Positions 1 to 11,039 of a DNA stretch of 64,000 nt are shown here, piece after piece; position 1 is the stretch's first letter; the number at the start of each line of letters is the position of its first letter. The stretch covers positions 81,235,123 to 81,299,122 of the forward strand of contig CM057825.1 in the NCBI GenBank assembly GCA_030068075.1, written 5' to 3'. The translations under genes were made by a program, and so were the position numbers. The DNA comes from Paguma larvata. Lineage: Eukaryota > Chordata > Mammalia > Carnivora > Viverridae. The notes beneath the pieces were generated by a model. It saw only the letters and a program-made list of their open reading frames with translations. It was not told the DNA's origin and made no database searches.

Positions 1-480
1 CATGAATGATTGGGTAACAACATACATTGGTCGTTTAGAAAATATCGGTTTTCTGAGTTGTAAGGATTCTGGGGGGCATGAAAATGCATTGCCAAGGTCT
101 CCTACTACAGGGAATATAATTGACTCACAGCATCTGCTTCTGCCTTTCTGGATTCACCACTACATTGGAACAAAAATGGTCAAGCTTTCCACAGCTGCTC
201 ACAGCCAAGGAATAAGCACAGTGGAAGCACTAGTGCAATCCCATACCTGTGAGATGTAGACCTCTTAAAGTGGTGATACTGATTCCAGAAGGTGCGTCGA
301 CTTGTCAGAAACATTCCTGAAATGGTACTGCAGTCTGACACTCTTCTTACCACAACTGCTTTCCTCCCTCCCTCCTTCACAGATGTCAGACCTACATTTC
401 TATGCCTTCCCTGGCTCTCTCTCTCTACCTTTCAGGGGCATTTCCATCAGTAACTCTCTTGAATGACTGATCTCATTTTA
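1..480. other. Unassigned left edge
   Basis: I recognise no repeat family here. An 85-codon + frame (2-259) is open from the edge, but it has no splice signal, known domain or codon bias that I can see, so I do not call it a gene. A short pyrimidine-rich stretch lies at 360-430. Confidence 0.5.
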
Positions 481-499
481 GAACCTGCTTTTCAGGGGA

Positions 500-1200
500 G
501 TAGAACTAATATACAGGTCTCTAAATGTTGACGCATTTTATCACAGAATACCAAAATTCATATTTATAAACATCACCACTGATCTCATTAAGAAAATCTT
601 TAAGTATTGGGAAGCTCTCAAATACAAGGGGGGAAGACATGAGTTTTTTTCCAAAATTCTAATTTTTTACTCGAAAACTTGAATTTTATCATTTGCTGTT
701 GTTTTCCTTGAAATAGCAGGCTTACTCTATTTAATTATGTGAAAATTCCTACCAAATTCCAAAGTCTGAATAGCTGTAGTATACCTATCTGTCAGTGGGT
801 CTTTCTAGGGGAAAGAAAAAAATGTGGCTAGTTCAGCTCGCAATTCAAACTGTCAAATGAAGGCTTTCCCTTGAGAAAATCACTGAGCTTCAGGATGCCA
901 GCAGAAGTGCTTTCAATCCATCCATGCCATTTCATTTCATCACTCTGAATGTTAGAAAGACATGCCTCAAGGGCCATGATTTAATAAAACTAATAATGTC
1001 TCAAAGACATTCCTAGGTGGACCTGGCACTACATTTCCTACAAATGCATAAGAAAATAATGACCACTGATAGTGTTTGTTGCCACTGACTTAATGCAGCT
1101 CTGACCTGAGTCATTTTACCCATCATTGTTTTTGCTCCATCTGTGCAAATGTCGACAGTAATAAAGGCAAATGATACTTTTATATTGATATAAAAATAGT
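500..1200 (-). mobile_element. Decayed hAT (Charlie-type) transposase relic
   Basis: Read on the minus strand, 1150-1115 translates as ICTDGAKTMMGK. This matches the conserved C-T-D-G-A-x-x-M-x-G motif of hAT-superfamily transposases and their domesticated ZBED/FAM200 relatives. Further along in the same orientation, 720-651 reads FQGKQQQMIKFKFSSKKLEFWKK in outline (key residues QGK, KKLEFW). Positions 616-566 read SFPILKDFLNEISGDVY, the usual 'FP.L..FL' segment. The three blocks occur in the family's normal order. Stops and frame changes between them show the copy is dead. I see no terminal inverted repeats or C-terminal dimerisation block, so the copy is incomplete. This is known family knowledge plus direct reading; the exact Charlie family is not assigned. 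Confidence 0.72.
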
Positions 1201-1279
1201 TTTGACCTCACAGACCCTGTGGGAGGTCTATGGAACCCTTGTGTTTTCACAGGCTATATTCTGAGAACCATTTAATGGA

Positions 1280-1498
1280 AACATCAAACATTTATTGAAC
1301 ACCCAGTAAGTATAGTACATTTTTCTAGGCCCTAAGGATGCACAGATGGACAGCTCCAAGTACCTGCCCTCAAAGAGCCCTCTGGCTTTTAGACGAGGAT
1401 ACAAGTTATTAAATAAATAGATTAGAATTAGTGGAGTATATTATGGAACAAAGACAAAGGATATTTTCGTTCTATCTGTAAGAGTCAAAGGAGTTTAT
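1280..1498 (-). mobile_element. L2 LINE 3' fragment, left part
   Basis: The + strand reads AACATTTATTGAACACCCAGT and continues with a diverged 'tctaggccctaaggatgcacag... ccctcaaagagccct' pattern. This is the reverse complement of the L2 3' end. It continues beyond the SINE inserted at 1514-1754. Confidence 0.65.
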
Positions 1499-1513
1499 AC
1501 TAGGAATATGATT

Positions 1514-1754
1514 TTTGGGGGAGAGGGGCAGAGGAAAAGGGAGAATCATTTAATTTTTTAATTTCTTTTATTTTAGAGAAAGAGAGCACACAATGGGGGA
1601 GAGGAGCAGAGGGAGGGGGAGAGAGAGAGAATCTTAGGCAGGCTCTGAGCTGGGCATGGAGGTAGGGTCTGATCTCTATCTCACCGTCATGATCATGACC
1701 TGAGCCAAAATCAAGGGTCTGACACTTAAATGACTAAGCCGCCCAGGCACCTTT
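1514..1754 (-). mobile_element. CAN-SINE with partly duplicated body
   Basis: A minus-strand copy. It ends with the complement of the SINE head (ACTAAGCCGCCCAGGCACC, to 1751). A 15-bp perfect target-site duplication ACTAGGAATATGATT lies at 1499-1513 and 1755-1769. Between the left duplication and the T-rich tail, a 30-bp purine block (about 1517-1547) repeats the SINE body purine tract at about 1595-1632, so the insert carries a partial extra copy. Confidence 0.88.
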
Positions 1755-1865
1755 ACTAGGAATATGATTCTTGAGGCAAGACTTGAAGATTGAGAAATGG
1801 CTTATCCAAAATATAAAGGAAGTAGGCATTCTGGGAGAAATGAGCAATATAATGCAAAAAAAAAA
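1755..1865 (-). mobile_element. L2 LINE fragment, right part
   Basis: TTGAGGCAAGACTTGAAGATTGAG followed by 'gtaggcattctgggagaaatgagcaatataatgcaaa' matches the reverse complement of the L2 region upstream of its 3' end. It is the continuation of the L2 at 1280-1498, split by the SINE. An A-run follows at 1856-1867. Confidence 0.55.
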
Positions 1866-1869
1866 ATAA

Positions 1870-3140
1870 TAAAGTCATGGCAGAGTGTGAGGTTTTTACA
1901 ATTTTCTATCTGAAAAACAATAAAAAATATTATTTTAATTCACCTCCAAGATCCCCAAAAGTTTAGTTACATATTTTGCTAGAATTTTTATTTCTGTGTT
2001 ACTACTCAGCCATGTAGACCGTTGGATGGTGTCTCTCCTTTGTGCCAGGTACAGTGGCAAACACAGTCTTTTATTGTGACACTTATATTTTCCCTTATGG
2101 TGGCTGCTTCTTAATCATTTCTCAGAATGTTCTTTTTTGTTTTTATTTTTAAGTAAGACCCCAAAATAAGACACATCTGAATAATTCCCTAGCCATTCGA
2201 ATGGAATTGTTTGAATTGTATTGTCCTCACATACATGGAGCACGAATGTCCACATTCTCCAAGAGCTCAAATCTGTTTTTTTTAATATGCATTAAACCAT
2301 GAATCTTAAAGTCCAAGCTCTTGTTTTCCCAAACATGCTTATGATTTGCTAACCCATAAAGAGAGTGGATACTTTGGATACTTTAGATCAGAAAACCACA
2401 GTGCAAATAAATGTAGTAGTGTGGTGTGTATTGTATGTTTATTTATGTAAACTCAAGATTGCTAGGGAGAGTTCACCAGACAAATCACTATGATTCAGAA
2501 GTTTCCTAACAACCACCTGGGGGAGAAGTGAGATCTTCTCATTTAATCTTAATCACTGGCAATCAGGGACATTTGACAACTGGGAAATATCACACAAATT
2601 ATTAGAAGAGCAATCATAAAATATAATAAAGGATAGAAAGAAATATAGTCTTCCCTTGTCAGGGATTTATGCACAATTGCGTAAAATATTTGATCGGGTT
2701 TAAATCTGAGTTGTATTTTTAACTAAAATCCTCTCTAAAGGAACCACAGCTCTTACAGACCAAATCTTTTTATATGCAAAAAAAAAATGAATGAATACCA
2801 ACACTGAGATTCACATGTTCAGTTTTGTGTATCTCCTCAACATTTGGTGTCTAGGTGGAAGTTTTAACTTTATAGTCTCTCTTTATAAACCCATAAATAT
2901 TTCTTGACTAAGAAGTTTCCAAGTGTTGTGTCACCTTAGCCATTATGTGAGAGAAGATTAGAAAACATAACAAGTAGGACTTGTTCCACAAGGTCCCATC
3001 TCCAAATATCTGAGGATTAAAAAGTTCTCTTTGCTCTCCTCCAGTTCTAAATATTTTTATACGAGTGGAATTTTATTAAGATAAACAATAAGAATAGAGA
3101 CTAAGTAGGAGAAACAAGTCACACGAAGGCAGTCTGAGAC
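1870..3140. other. Unassigned AT-rich DNA
   Basis: No repeat family, exon or RNA gene recognised. Short T and A runs occur near 2278 and 2779. Confidence 0.5.
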
Positions 3141-3149
3141 TGTATGAAG

Positions 3150-4071
3150 GGGTGTATGAAAAAGAGAAGGGTAGGCAAACTGTTGTAACAATGACTCCAA
3201 AATTCTCAGTGTCATTTTTTGGATATAACACCAAAAGCACAGGCAACAAAAGCAAAAATAAACAAGGAGACTATATCAAAGTAAAAAAAATTCTCCACAC
3301 AGCAAAGGAGACAATAAACAAAATGAAAAAGCAATCCACAGAGTGGGAGAAAATATTTACATATCATATATCTCATAAGGGGTTAATATGCACAATATAT
3401 AAGGAACTCATACAACTCAATAGCAAATCAGTAGATAACTCAATTTAAAAATGGACGAAGGACCTGAATAGACACTTTTCCAAAGAAGAATGACAAATGA
3501 CCAACAAGTATATGAAAAGGTACTCAACATCAACTTGGGTAACTGGAAATGCAAATCAAAACCATAATAAGATAACTTGTTACGATGGTTATTATCAAAA
3601 AGTCAAAAGGTAGTAAGTGTTAGGGAGGATGTGAAGGAAAGGGAAAGTCTTACACACTGTTGATGGGAATATAAATTGCTGCAGCTACTATGGAAAACAG
3701 AGTTTCCTCAAAAAATTAAAAATAGAACTATCATGTGATCCAGGAATCCTACTTCTGGCTATGTATCTGAAGGAAATGAAATCAATATTTCAAAGAGATA
3801 TCTGCACTCCTAGGTTCATTGCAGCATTATTCAATAGAGCCAAGATATGGAAACAACCTGCATGTCTACTGGATCAATGGATAAAGAAAATAAGATATCT
3901 AGAGATACGGATATAGGAATATGTTATTCGGTCTTAAAACAGAAAGAAATCCTGTCATTTGTGACAACAGGGTTGAAACTGGAGGATATTATGCTAAGTG
4001 AAATAAACCAGAAAAGAAAGACAAATACTACATCATCTCACTTATATGTACAATCTAAAACTGCTGAAGTC
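3150..4071 (+). mobile_element. L1 LINE, ORF2 3' part, 5'-truncated
   Basis: The + strand carries the familiar end of L1 ORF2: 'cacagcaaaggagacaataaac', 'gagtgggagaaaatatttac', 'ataaggggttaatatgcac', 'aaaaatggacgaaggacctgaatagacacttttccaaagaag', then 'gttgaaactggaggatattatgctaagtgaaataa'. The frame is broken by many stops. Open pieces at 3152-3448 and 3847-4098 are parts of this dead reverse-transcriptase reading frame. The element continues after the SINE at 4072-4312. Confidence 0.88.
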
Positions 4072-4235
4072 GGGTGCCTGGGTGGCGCAGTCGGTTAAGC
4101 TTTTAACTCTTGATCTCAGCTCAGGTCATGATCTCACAGTGTGTGGGTTCCAGCCCTGCATCAGGCTCTGTGCTGATGGTACAGAGACTGCTTGGGATTC
4201 TGCCTCTCCTTCTCTCTGCCCCTCCCCAGCTTGTG

Positions 4236-4298
<63 letters not shown>

Positions 4299-4312
4299 CT
4301 TCAAGAAATTAA
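4072..4312 (+). mobile_element. CAN-SINE inserted in L1
   Basis: The head GGGTGCCTGGGTGGCGCAG is followed by the tRNA-derived body, a (TC)n tract at about 4228-4280 and an AAATAAATAAATAAACTT tail. An imperfect target duplication (AAAACTGCTGAAGTC before, AAAATGCTAAAGTC after) flanks it. It splits the L1. Confidence 0.93.
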
Positions 4313-4672
4313 TAAAATGCTAAAGTCATAAAAGCAAAGAATAAAATGGTGGTTGCCAGGGGCTGGAGTTTTGGAGAAATAGGAGAGATGCCAGTCAAAG
4401 GGTATAAACTTTCAATTAAAGAAGAATAAGTTCTAGGGATGTGGGTACAGAGTCATGACTATAATTAACAATACTGTATTGTGTACTTGAAATTTCCCAA
4501 GAGTAGACCATAAGTGTTCTCACCACACAAACACACAAAGAAAGTAAGGTGATATACGTGCTAATTAACTTGATTATAATTATTTCACAATGCATACATA
4601 TATCAATACATCACATTGCACACCTTAAATATATACAATATGCACTTATCAATCATACATCAATAAAGCTAG
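4313..4672 (+). mobile_element. L1 LINE 3' UTR
   Basis: Continuation of the 3150 element: 'tgccaggggctggagttttggagaaataggag', 'actataattaacaatactgtattgtgtacttgaaat', then 'cacattgcacaccttaaatatatacaatatg'. This is the 3' UTR layout of L1MA/L1M-age elements. It ends near the AATAAA-like tail at 4661-4668. Confidence 0.82.
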
Positions 4673-4689
4673 GGAGAGGGAAATCTCAA

Positions 4690-5060
4690 CTGCTTAGCAA
4701 ATTAGAGTTTATTTCTCATAGTTGCTGGAGTCCATTGTGAGGCAGTGGTGGTAGGGGCAGGGGTTACCTGCTCCATGCACTCAGGGACCCACAATGCTTC
4801 TCTCTCATGGGTTCACCATATCCCAAGGCTCTGGATTCCACAACCAGATTCTCTGCCTTCCGTTGGCAGGAGGATAAGAGGGTTAGAGAATGACTTGTGA
4901 GGATTTGGAGGCTAAGCCTGGAGATGGTGTTGTCCACTTTCGTTCCTATTCATTACCTGGATCTAAGTTGTAGGACCCCACCTAACTGCAAGAGAGGTCG
5001 ATAAATACGGTCTGGCTGTGTGCCCTGCAAGAAACAGAACCAGAGTTTGGTGACCACCTA
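4690..5060. repeat. Mammalian interspersed repeat, family not named
   Basis: Segments such as 'gagtttatttctcatagttgctggagtcca' and 'ggaccccacctaactgcaagagaggtcgataaatacggtctggctgtg' are phrases I know as recurring in many mammalian loci. I cannot assign the family safely. Confidence 0.4.
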
Positions 5061-5164
5061 GCATTGTCTCAGTCATGCTCATCAACATGTTCTTAGTGAT
5101 AGTTGTCAGCACTACGGGTAGGTTGCAGGTTGAAAAGTTTCAAATCTATCCTAATAGGTACTTA

Positions 5165-5325
5165 CAATTTTACTTATTCACTCAAAAAATATTATCAAAC
5201 ACCACTCTGGGTGGGGCATTGGGCAAGACACTCAATGTGCGACACTAAGCAGAGCATATAACATAGAAATATATCACAGTCTCTGCCTTCAGGAGCTTAT
5301 GGTCTCCTACCAGCTGCTTTCTCAT
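5165..5325 (-). mobile_element. L2 LINE 3' fragment
   Basis: 'ttattcactcaaaaaatattatcaaacaccactctgggtggggcattgggcaag' followed by 'cagtctctgccttcaggagcttatggtctcct' is the reverse complement of the L2 3' end, well diverged. Confidence 0.65.
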
Positions 5326-5534
5326 CAGCTTTCTTCATTCATCCCAAAGCTGCTGGAAGTGTAGGAATAGGAGGAAAGGGGAGGTAAGCACTTGTCCGAA
5401 TTTGCTCTCCAGAGGTTATTCTAGCCATAGACCTTCATTTCAACTTATCCACTATAGATATCTTAGGGGCAATCCAGAAAAACATGTAATTTATATATAA
5501 TGGTGCTTCATATTTTTAAAACTGCTTACATATA

Positions 5535-5705
5535 CAGGGGAAGAGGACTTGGATTTAGCTGTGCAATCTTGGGCAAATGACTTAAGCAATCAAGATTAAT
5601 TCTTGATCTATAAAATGGAATAAAAATTGGATCTACCCTTTAGAGTAATTGAGAATAACATGAAATTACATTGGTGAAATGGTTAGCAGAATGCCCAACC
5701 AACTA
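5535..5705 (+). mobile_element. MIR SINE
   Basis: 'gacttggatttagctgtgcaatcttgggcaaatgacttaagcaa' then 'ctataaaatggaataaaaattggatctaccc...gagtaattgagaataacatg' follows the MIR body. Confidence 0.62.
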
Positions 5706-5739
5706 TAATAAAAAATGTGATTTTAACTTTTGCCCTTTT

Positions 5740-5905
5740 TATTGAACTTATAAAACAACCCTGAGAAGTAAAGTCAGTTTTATATATGAGAAAAACTATA
5801 ATTCAGAGAAGTTAGGTATCTAGAAAGAGGTTGCACAGCTTAGTAATCACAGGGTCAGGATTAATACCTAGGTTAGTGGTCTTTCATTAATCTATGATTC
5901 CTTGC
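5740..5905 (+). mobile_element. MIR SINE fragment
   Basis: 'aaaacaaccctgagaagtaaagtcag...atatgagaaaaactataattcagagaagttaggtatctag...gcacagcttagtaatcacagggtcaggatt' matches the central MIR region. Confidence 0.65.
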
Positions 5906-6114
5906 AAGTCTACAAGCTATAGAATACTTTTGAGGACCATTTACCTTCTTCCATATTGAAAAGAAACTGGACTAACCCCTCTAATATAATAGAGAGAAAA
6001 ATAGACTTCCTTTTGGTAACCTGACATGACAGTTTTTAAAAGCATGAAATTTTAGTTTTCAGGCAGCATATTAGCAAAGCATCTGCACCTTGCTGTTTCG
6101 GGGTAAAGGTTGTT

Positions 6115-6295
6115 GTAGTTTACAGATGGTGTGGAAAGAGAATAGTGAGTGTAAGATTTGGAAGGCCCGAGTTCTAATATTTGTTCTACAGGTGACCAGC
6201 TGTAGGACTTGAGATAAGTCACCTCATCTCACCTCAGGTTTTTATTTGTAAAATAGTCTTCTGGAACATCATGTAGTTACTAAGCACCCTGCCAA
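6115..6295 (+). mobile_element. MIR SINE
   Basis: 'tggtgtggaaagagaatagtgagtgtaagatttggaaggcccgagttctaatatttgttct' followed by 'gacttgagataagtcacctcatctcacctcagg...ttgtaaaatag' keeps the MIR order. Confidence 0.62.
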
Positions 6296-6299
6296 TGTA

Positions 6300-7260
6300 G
6301 CATAAAGCAGATTAACTGATGAGTCAGAAGACAATGAAAGCCTAGCATTTCAGAATTAGAAGTGAACTCAAGTCATCTTTAGACTCAGACTGCTGAATTT
6401 AAGTTTCCTGATGCTAGGGCCACTTTGCTGTTTGGAGAATTTAAACCCTTCAGCATTCCTAGCAAGGAGGGTGAGACTGAATAGTCCTGTTGCCATGGTA
6501 GAGAATATTCTAAAGATATGTATTGTGTCTATATTGAAGGTCCAATTATTAACAGACCAAAGTTCATATGCTACAACTATCTCTTTGCCCCCACAGAAAC
6601 AGACACGGTGTTGGTAAATTTGTGAATGAACTTTTATAACCTGTATTCTCTACCAACATCTTTGTGGTCATCATAGAGACTTTTACTTCATTTACTATAA
6701 AGACCGGAGAATAGCATTCTTTTAATTTCTCCCAATCCTTAATTAGAGTAACTTTTTAAAAGAAAAAAATAATCCTACTGATTCTAAGATTAGGGGAGAG
6801 TCTGTTATTGAAATGATACAGTTATATTTTGATCAAAATGTTATAATTCAGTAAGGGTTCATAGAGGCAAATCAAGTTAGCAAAAAATTTTCTAAGGAAT
6901 CTGAAGACCCGAATTACAAATAATTCATTAAAAAGTGCTACTATTAGATTTGTTTAGAGTATTTTTTTAAAATATCAGATATGTATCTCATAGTTAACCT
7001 TTAATCCAATTTATTTTTACCTGTGAAGAAGGACACACAGAGAAGTCCATGAGGAGGACTTTGTCACAGAGGAGGGTGTAAGGACCCAGGTTTGCCATAT
7101 TTATGACACTATCCTCTTTTCACCAACTGCATTTGGTACATTCATCTTGAACTTGCTTTGGTTTGGAAAAACAACAACAACAACTCTGTGAAGGATTTTG
7201 TTATCGAAGTTTTAATAGAAGGACAGTGAATGTTGGGAGATAAATACAAATAATCACCAG
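6300..7260. other. Unassigned DNA
   Basis: No recognisable family or exon. A 68-codon + frame at 6411-6617 has no support. A short (CAA)n run lies at 7170-7183. Confidence 0.45.
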
Positions 7261-7271
7261 CTACACAAATA

Positions 7272-7390
7272 ATTTCATCTTAATCTGAATCTCAGTTGCC
7301 TAATTTGTAAAATGACCAGTACAGAAATACTCGCCTCCCAGGATTGCCATGGGGCTTACATGAGAAGGGAACTGAGAAGTGACAGGGACT
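7272..7390 (+). mobile_element. MIR SINE fragment
   Basis: 'tcatcttaatctgaatctcagttgcctaatttgtaaaatgacc...cgcctcccaggattgccatggggcttacatgagaag' is the 3' half of a MIR. Confidence 0.55.
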
Positions 7391-7419
7391 TAGCTGGATT
7401 CAATCATTTTCAGCCCTTT

Positions 7420-7630
7420 TCCTTCCTAATAATATTAACTTCCATTCATGGCACATGTGCTGTGCCATTATCTGTGCTTAACACTTCCTATGAATCATCT
7501 CATTAATTGATCAAAACATGAGGAAGCTGAAGCTTTTGGAAATTAAATCCACTCTCAAGGTTACTGTGTCATAAAGTATCATAGTCAGTTTCTAACTCAG
7601 ATCTCCCTGACACCATGCTCTCAACCACCA
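7420..7630 (+). mobile_element. MIR SINE fragment
   Basis: 'ttaacttccattcatggcacatgtgctgtgccattatctgtgcttaacacttcctatgaatcatctcatt' then 'gaggaagctgaagc...ctgtgtcataaagtatcatag' matches the MIR central and downstream body, diverged. Confidence 0.6.
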
Positions 7631-7634
7631 TGTG

Positions 7635-8080
7635 TATTTATTTCCTGTTGCTGCTGTAACAAATTACTGCAGATTTAGTGCTTTCAACAGCACAAATTTA
7701 TTCTCCTACAAAGTCCATTTCAGTGGGCTAAAGTCAAGGTGTTAGCAAAGCTGGTTCCTTTTGGAGGCTCTAGGACAGAATCCATGGCTCGTGTCATCTA
7801 GCTCCTCGAGGTCACCTGCATCCTTCCTGAGGCCCTGTCTTCTATCTTCAAAGCCAGGGATGAACCTTGCTTCTATTGTCACATAATCTCCTTCTGTGGT
7901 CAAGTCTTCTGTCTCCCTCTTTTAGGAAACTTGTGATTACATTTAGGGTCCACTCCGATAATCCAAGATAACCTCTTCATCTCAAGATCCTTAATTTGAT
8001 AACATCTCCAAAGTCCCTTTGCTACATAAGGTAACATTCGCAAATCCCAGGAATTAACACCTGGATATCTACCAACAGGA
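7635..8080 (+). repeat. Mammalian interspersed repeat, family not named
   Basis: It begins 'tatttcctgttgctgctgtaacaaattactgcagatttagtgc' and ends with 'gataacatctccaaagtccctttgctacataaggtaacattcgcaaatccc'. Both phrases are common in mammalian genomes. I could not place the family name from memory. The block at 48790-49118 shares its 3' wording in the same orientation. Confidence 0.5.
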
Positions 8081-8779
8081 TATCTGCCCTGTTACCTTAT
8101 TTCCTTTTCCCTTCCTATTATATGATAACCCAGTTTTAGTTTTATCTCCTAATTGTGATGTTCGGAATGGGTTAAATAAAGTCCATAGTTTGATAGGTTT
8201 GTTAAAAAGCAATCAAACTTGGCCAGGTGGGAGATGCAAGATGCGCACACTGAAAGAATTTAGATAGGACAAGTGGATTCTTTGTGTTCCATAGAGCTAA
8301 AGGCTTCCTGGGCAGTGAGCACCCTTGCTCATAACTCAACAGGTGAGAACACCATGTTTGATTCAGCTCAACCCCAAAAAAGGCTAAATATATAACTTCT
8401 CCCTGACTCATGATATATACTGGCCAATGTGGATTTTAGTATCTGGAAGCATGGTCAGGAAAACTTTAAAATTTTCCTCCTAATTCTAAGATCTCTGTTC
8501 ATATTTCTGGGAAGCTTCTTTAATGGCAGAGGCAGGGTCTTGAAGTCCTTTTGTGATTCACTTCAGATATGTCATTCTGTAATTTTTATATATATTTATT
8601 CATTATCTGTTCATCCATCTTTCTATTTATTTATTCACAGTTGATCATCAACACAATGAGCTTAATGTAATTTCTAATTTGTTTTATTTTTAAAATTATT
8701 ATTACTTTTTACATCTGAGATTTTATTCTCTACAATCAGTCCCTGGAAATGAACTGGTTCACTGGTTAAAAGTACGGTG

Positions 8780-8972
8780 ATATTTTGGGGCACCAAAAGT
8801 TAAGCATCCAACCCTTGACTTCAGTTCAGGTCATGATCTCACACTGGTGAGATCGAGCTCCACAGCAGGCTCCACTTTGACTGTGGAGCCTTCTTGAGAT
8901 TCTCTTTCCCTCTCCCTATGCTTCCCCCACCCCTGCTCACACTCTCTCTTTCTCAAAAAAAAAAAAAAAAAT
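8780..8972 (+). mobile_element. CAN-SINE, internally deleted head
   Basis: GGGGCACC then jumps to AAAAGTTAAGCATCC, so the usual 'tgggtggctcagt' is missing. The body 'ggtcatgatctcacactggtgagatcgagc' and the CT-rich part follow, then an A-run (8955-8971). A short duplication GATATTTT is seen at 8779-8786 and 8978-8986. Confidence 0.85.
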
Positions 8973-8984
8973 TCCTCGATATTT

Positions 8985-9425
8985 TAAAGCTTTTGGTAGA
9001 TGTTGCCAATTAGACCTCTACAAAGGTTTCGCAAACATGTTATACCCCTAGCAGTGTGAATCCATTACATGCATTCTTTTTATTATCACTTATTTTTTTT
9101 TAATTAAGAGGATAATGTTAGTTGGGGGGAAAATAAGAAGTACAGAAGGCTATAAATACCCAATCCCACTTTCCAGAAGTAAGTTCTGCTAACAGACATT
9201 TTCTCTTCTGGCCAAAAGCTTACACATGTGTAAGTATAAACTGAGATCCCATGAAACATACTATTTGGTCACTTGAACTTATGTGCTTAACAGTATACAT
9301 TGGTCACTGTTTTACCCTAGCACATAAAGAGTTACTCATTCTTTGAAATGACTGTCAAGTTTTTATTGTATGACTACACCCTATATTTTTAAACCAAGCT
9401 CCTGTTACCTATTACGTTTCGATCT
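8985..9425 (-). mobile_element. Ancient L1 LINE fragment
   Basis: 'tgttgccaattagacctctacaaaggtttcgcaaacatgttatacccctagcagtgtg' and 'catactatttggtcacttgaacttatgtgcttaacagtatacattggtcactg' are diverged versions of an antisense old-L1 (L1M) 3' region. Confidence 0.5.
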
Positions 9426-9633
9426 CAGCATCCATACAACAAACTTACTGTATATTCTCCCATATTTCAGGACCCTCATACTGTAATTCCTGATTCTATT
9501 GATTACCTTGGGATTTGTACAACCCCTGTCTCATGTGAGGTGGGGTATTTTTTAATTTAGGTTGAGGAATTGCAATGTTAGAAGATAATTGTATTAGTAG
9601 GAAAGAGAGGGCGTCATTATTCAGAGTCTATCC

Positions 9634-9740
9634 CAGTATGCCTTTTTTAAAACTGATAAATAGTTGAAATACAGTGTTATATTAGTTTCGGGTGTACAAC
9701 ATAGTGATTCGACAATTCTATACAATTCTATACAATTGTT
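9634..9740 (-). mobile_element. L1 LINE 3' UTR fragment
   Basis: 'gttgaaatacagtgttatattagtttcgggtgtacaacatagtgattcgac' is the antisense L1 3' UTR phrase. A local 11-bp tandem copy (CTATACAATTC) lies at 9718-9739. Confidence 0.6.
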
Positions 9741-9837
9741 TAGTATCAGGTGGGCTTGAGACTCCTGAAAGTGCGACCTGAACCTGGCAATCATGCTCGG
9801 TTTCATTCGTTTAAAATTTTGTGGGAGTGCATTCAAG

Positions 9838-9950
9838 ATGTTATTTTCTTTTGTCTTTTTTTCTGGGTCCCCCCCCATCTTTTCTTTCTTACTTTCTTTT
9901 TTCATTGTTTTTTTTTTCTGTTTTGTTTTTAGGTTTTGTTTTTTTTAATT
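9838..9950. repeat. T-rich low-complexity tract
   Basis: Long pyrimidine runs (C7 at 9870-9876, T-runs at 9910-9918 and 9940-9946). Phe-rich open frames here are artefacts of this composition. Confidence 0.8.
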
Positions 9951-9997
9951 TTTATCCCGAGAGAGTTTGTGTTGTCTCTTTAAGGAGAGAAAACTGC

Positions 9998-10177
9998 GGG
10001 GCACTTGGGTGGCTCAGTCTGTTTAATGTTGGACTTCAGATCAGGTCATGATATCATAGTTCATGAGTTCAAGCACAGAGCCTGCTTCAGAACCTCTGTC
10101 TCCCTCTCTCTCTGTCCCTCGTGCGTGTACTCTCTCTCTCTCTCTCTCGAAAGTGATTAAACATTTAAAAAAATAAA
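9998..10177 (+). mobile_element. CAN-SINE with perfect 16-bp target duplication
   Basis: GGGGCACTTGGGTGGCTCAG head, CT-rich body and an A-rich tail. AAGGAGAGAAAACTGC occurs exactly at 9982-9997 and 10178-10193, so this is a complete and relatively young insertion. Confidence 0.96.
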
Positions 10178-10199
10178 AAGGAGAGAAAACTGCATATGA

Positions 10200-10920
10200 T
10201 TCAGAACGTAGAGGTTCACTCTATAGTTTACTGCTTTTTATTGGTAATTTTAGGCCTCTCCGGCTTTCCTATTAAGACCTATACACCCCATGGATTGATA
10301 CTATGAGGATTAATGCTTATGTAGCAGTTGCTAGAAGGCAGAGCTTCAGAAGGGGTGGCTAGATAATAACAGTGATACAAAAATTTGTATAGAGATGATA
10401 AAATGACCTACCATAAAAAGCTACAAAGCCTGAGGTGGTTTTGCCTGGATAAAAGCTCATGAGAGGTGCCAAGGAATTGATAACTATCCATTTTTAAGGA
10501 TACTCACATATGATGGTCTAGCTCTTTTGAGAGGAAGATGAGACAAAGGTGATCCAGAGGCAGGTTACTACCAACCAAGGTTTCAAAGTCCTAAGGTACG
10601 TTACTTCACAAGGCTGATTTGAATCTACCTGTTCATAATAGGCTTGGCTTCTATCAGTCTAGGCATCGAAGAGAAAACAGGGGAATGTTCTGTATTCATT
10701 TCCAACTCTATCAAGTCCTATGATCTTAATAAATTCATGATACAATTAAACTTCAACTTGATGTGTTTAAAGCTATGAATCATAATGGCTATGTAATAAG
10801 GAATACTTTTAAATCCTTTGAGGATGTGTTTAAACAAATTTCATACACATCTAATATGACACCAAAGCAACAACAAAACGAAGAGCATTTACTTACATTT
10901 TCTGGATTTGTTTGTATGTT
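10200..10920. other. Unassigned DNA
   Basis: Nothing recognised. A 62-codon + frame at 10763-10951 runs into the SINE poly-T tail and is not supported. Confidence 0.45.
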
Positions 10921-10922
10921 AC

Positions 10923-11034
10923 CTTTTTTTTTTTTTTTTTTTTTTAAGTAAGTTTTACACCCAACATAGGGTTTGAACTCAGGACCCGAAGTCAAGAGTC
11001 ACATGCTCTACCAACCAAACCAGCCAGGTGCTCT
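10923..11034 (-). mobile_element. Short-form CAN-SINE
   Basis: T-run (10924-10945), then 'aagtaagttttacacccaacatagggtttgaactcaggacccgaagtcaagagtcacatgctctaccaaccaaaccagccaggtgctct'. This is the reverse complement of the tRNA-related head. The CT-rich body is absent, so it is a different subfamily from its neighbours. Confidence 0.85.
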
Positions 11035-11039
11035 CAGCA

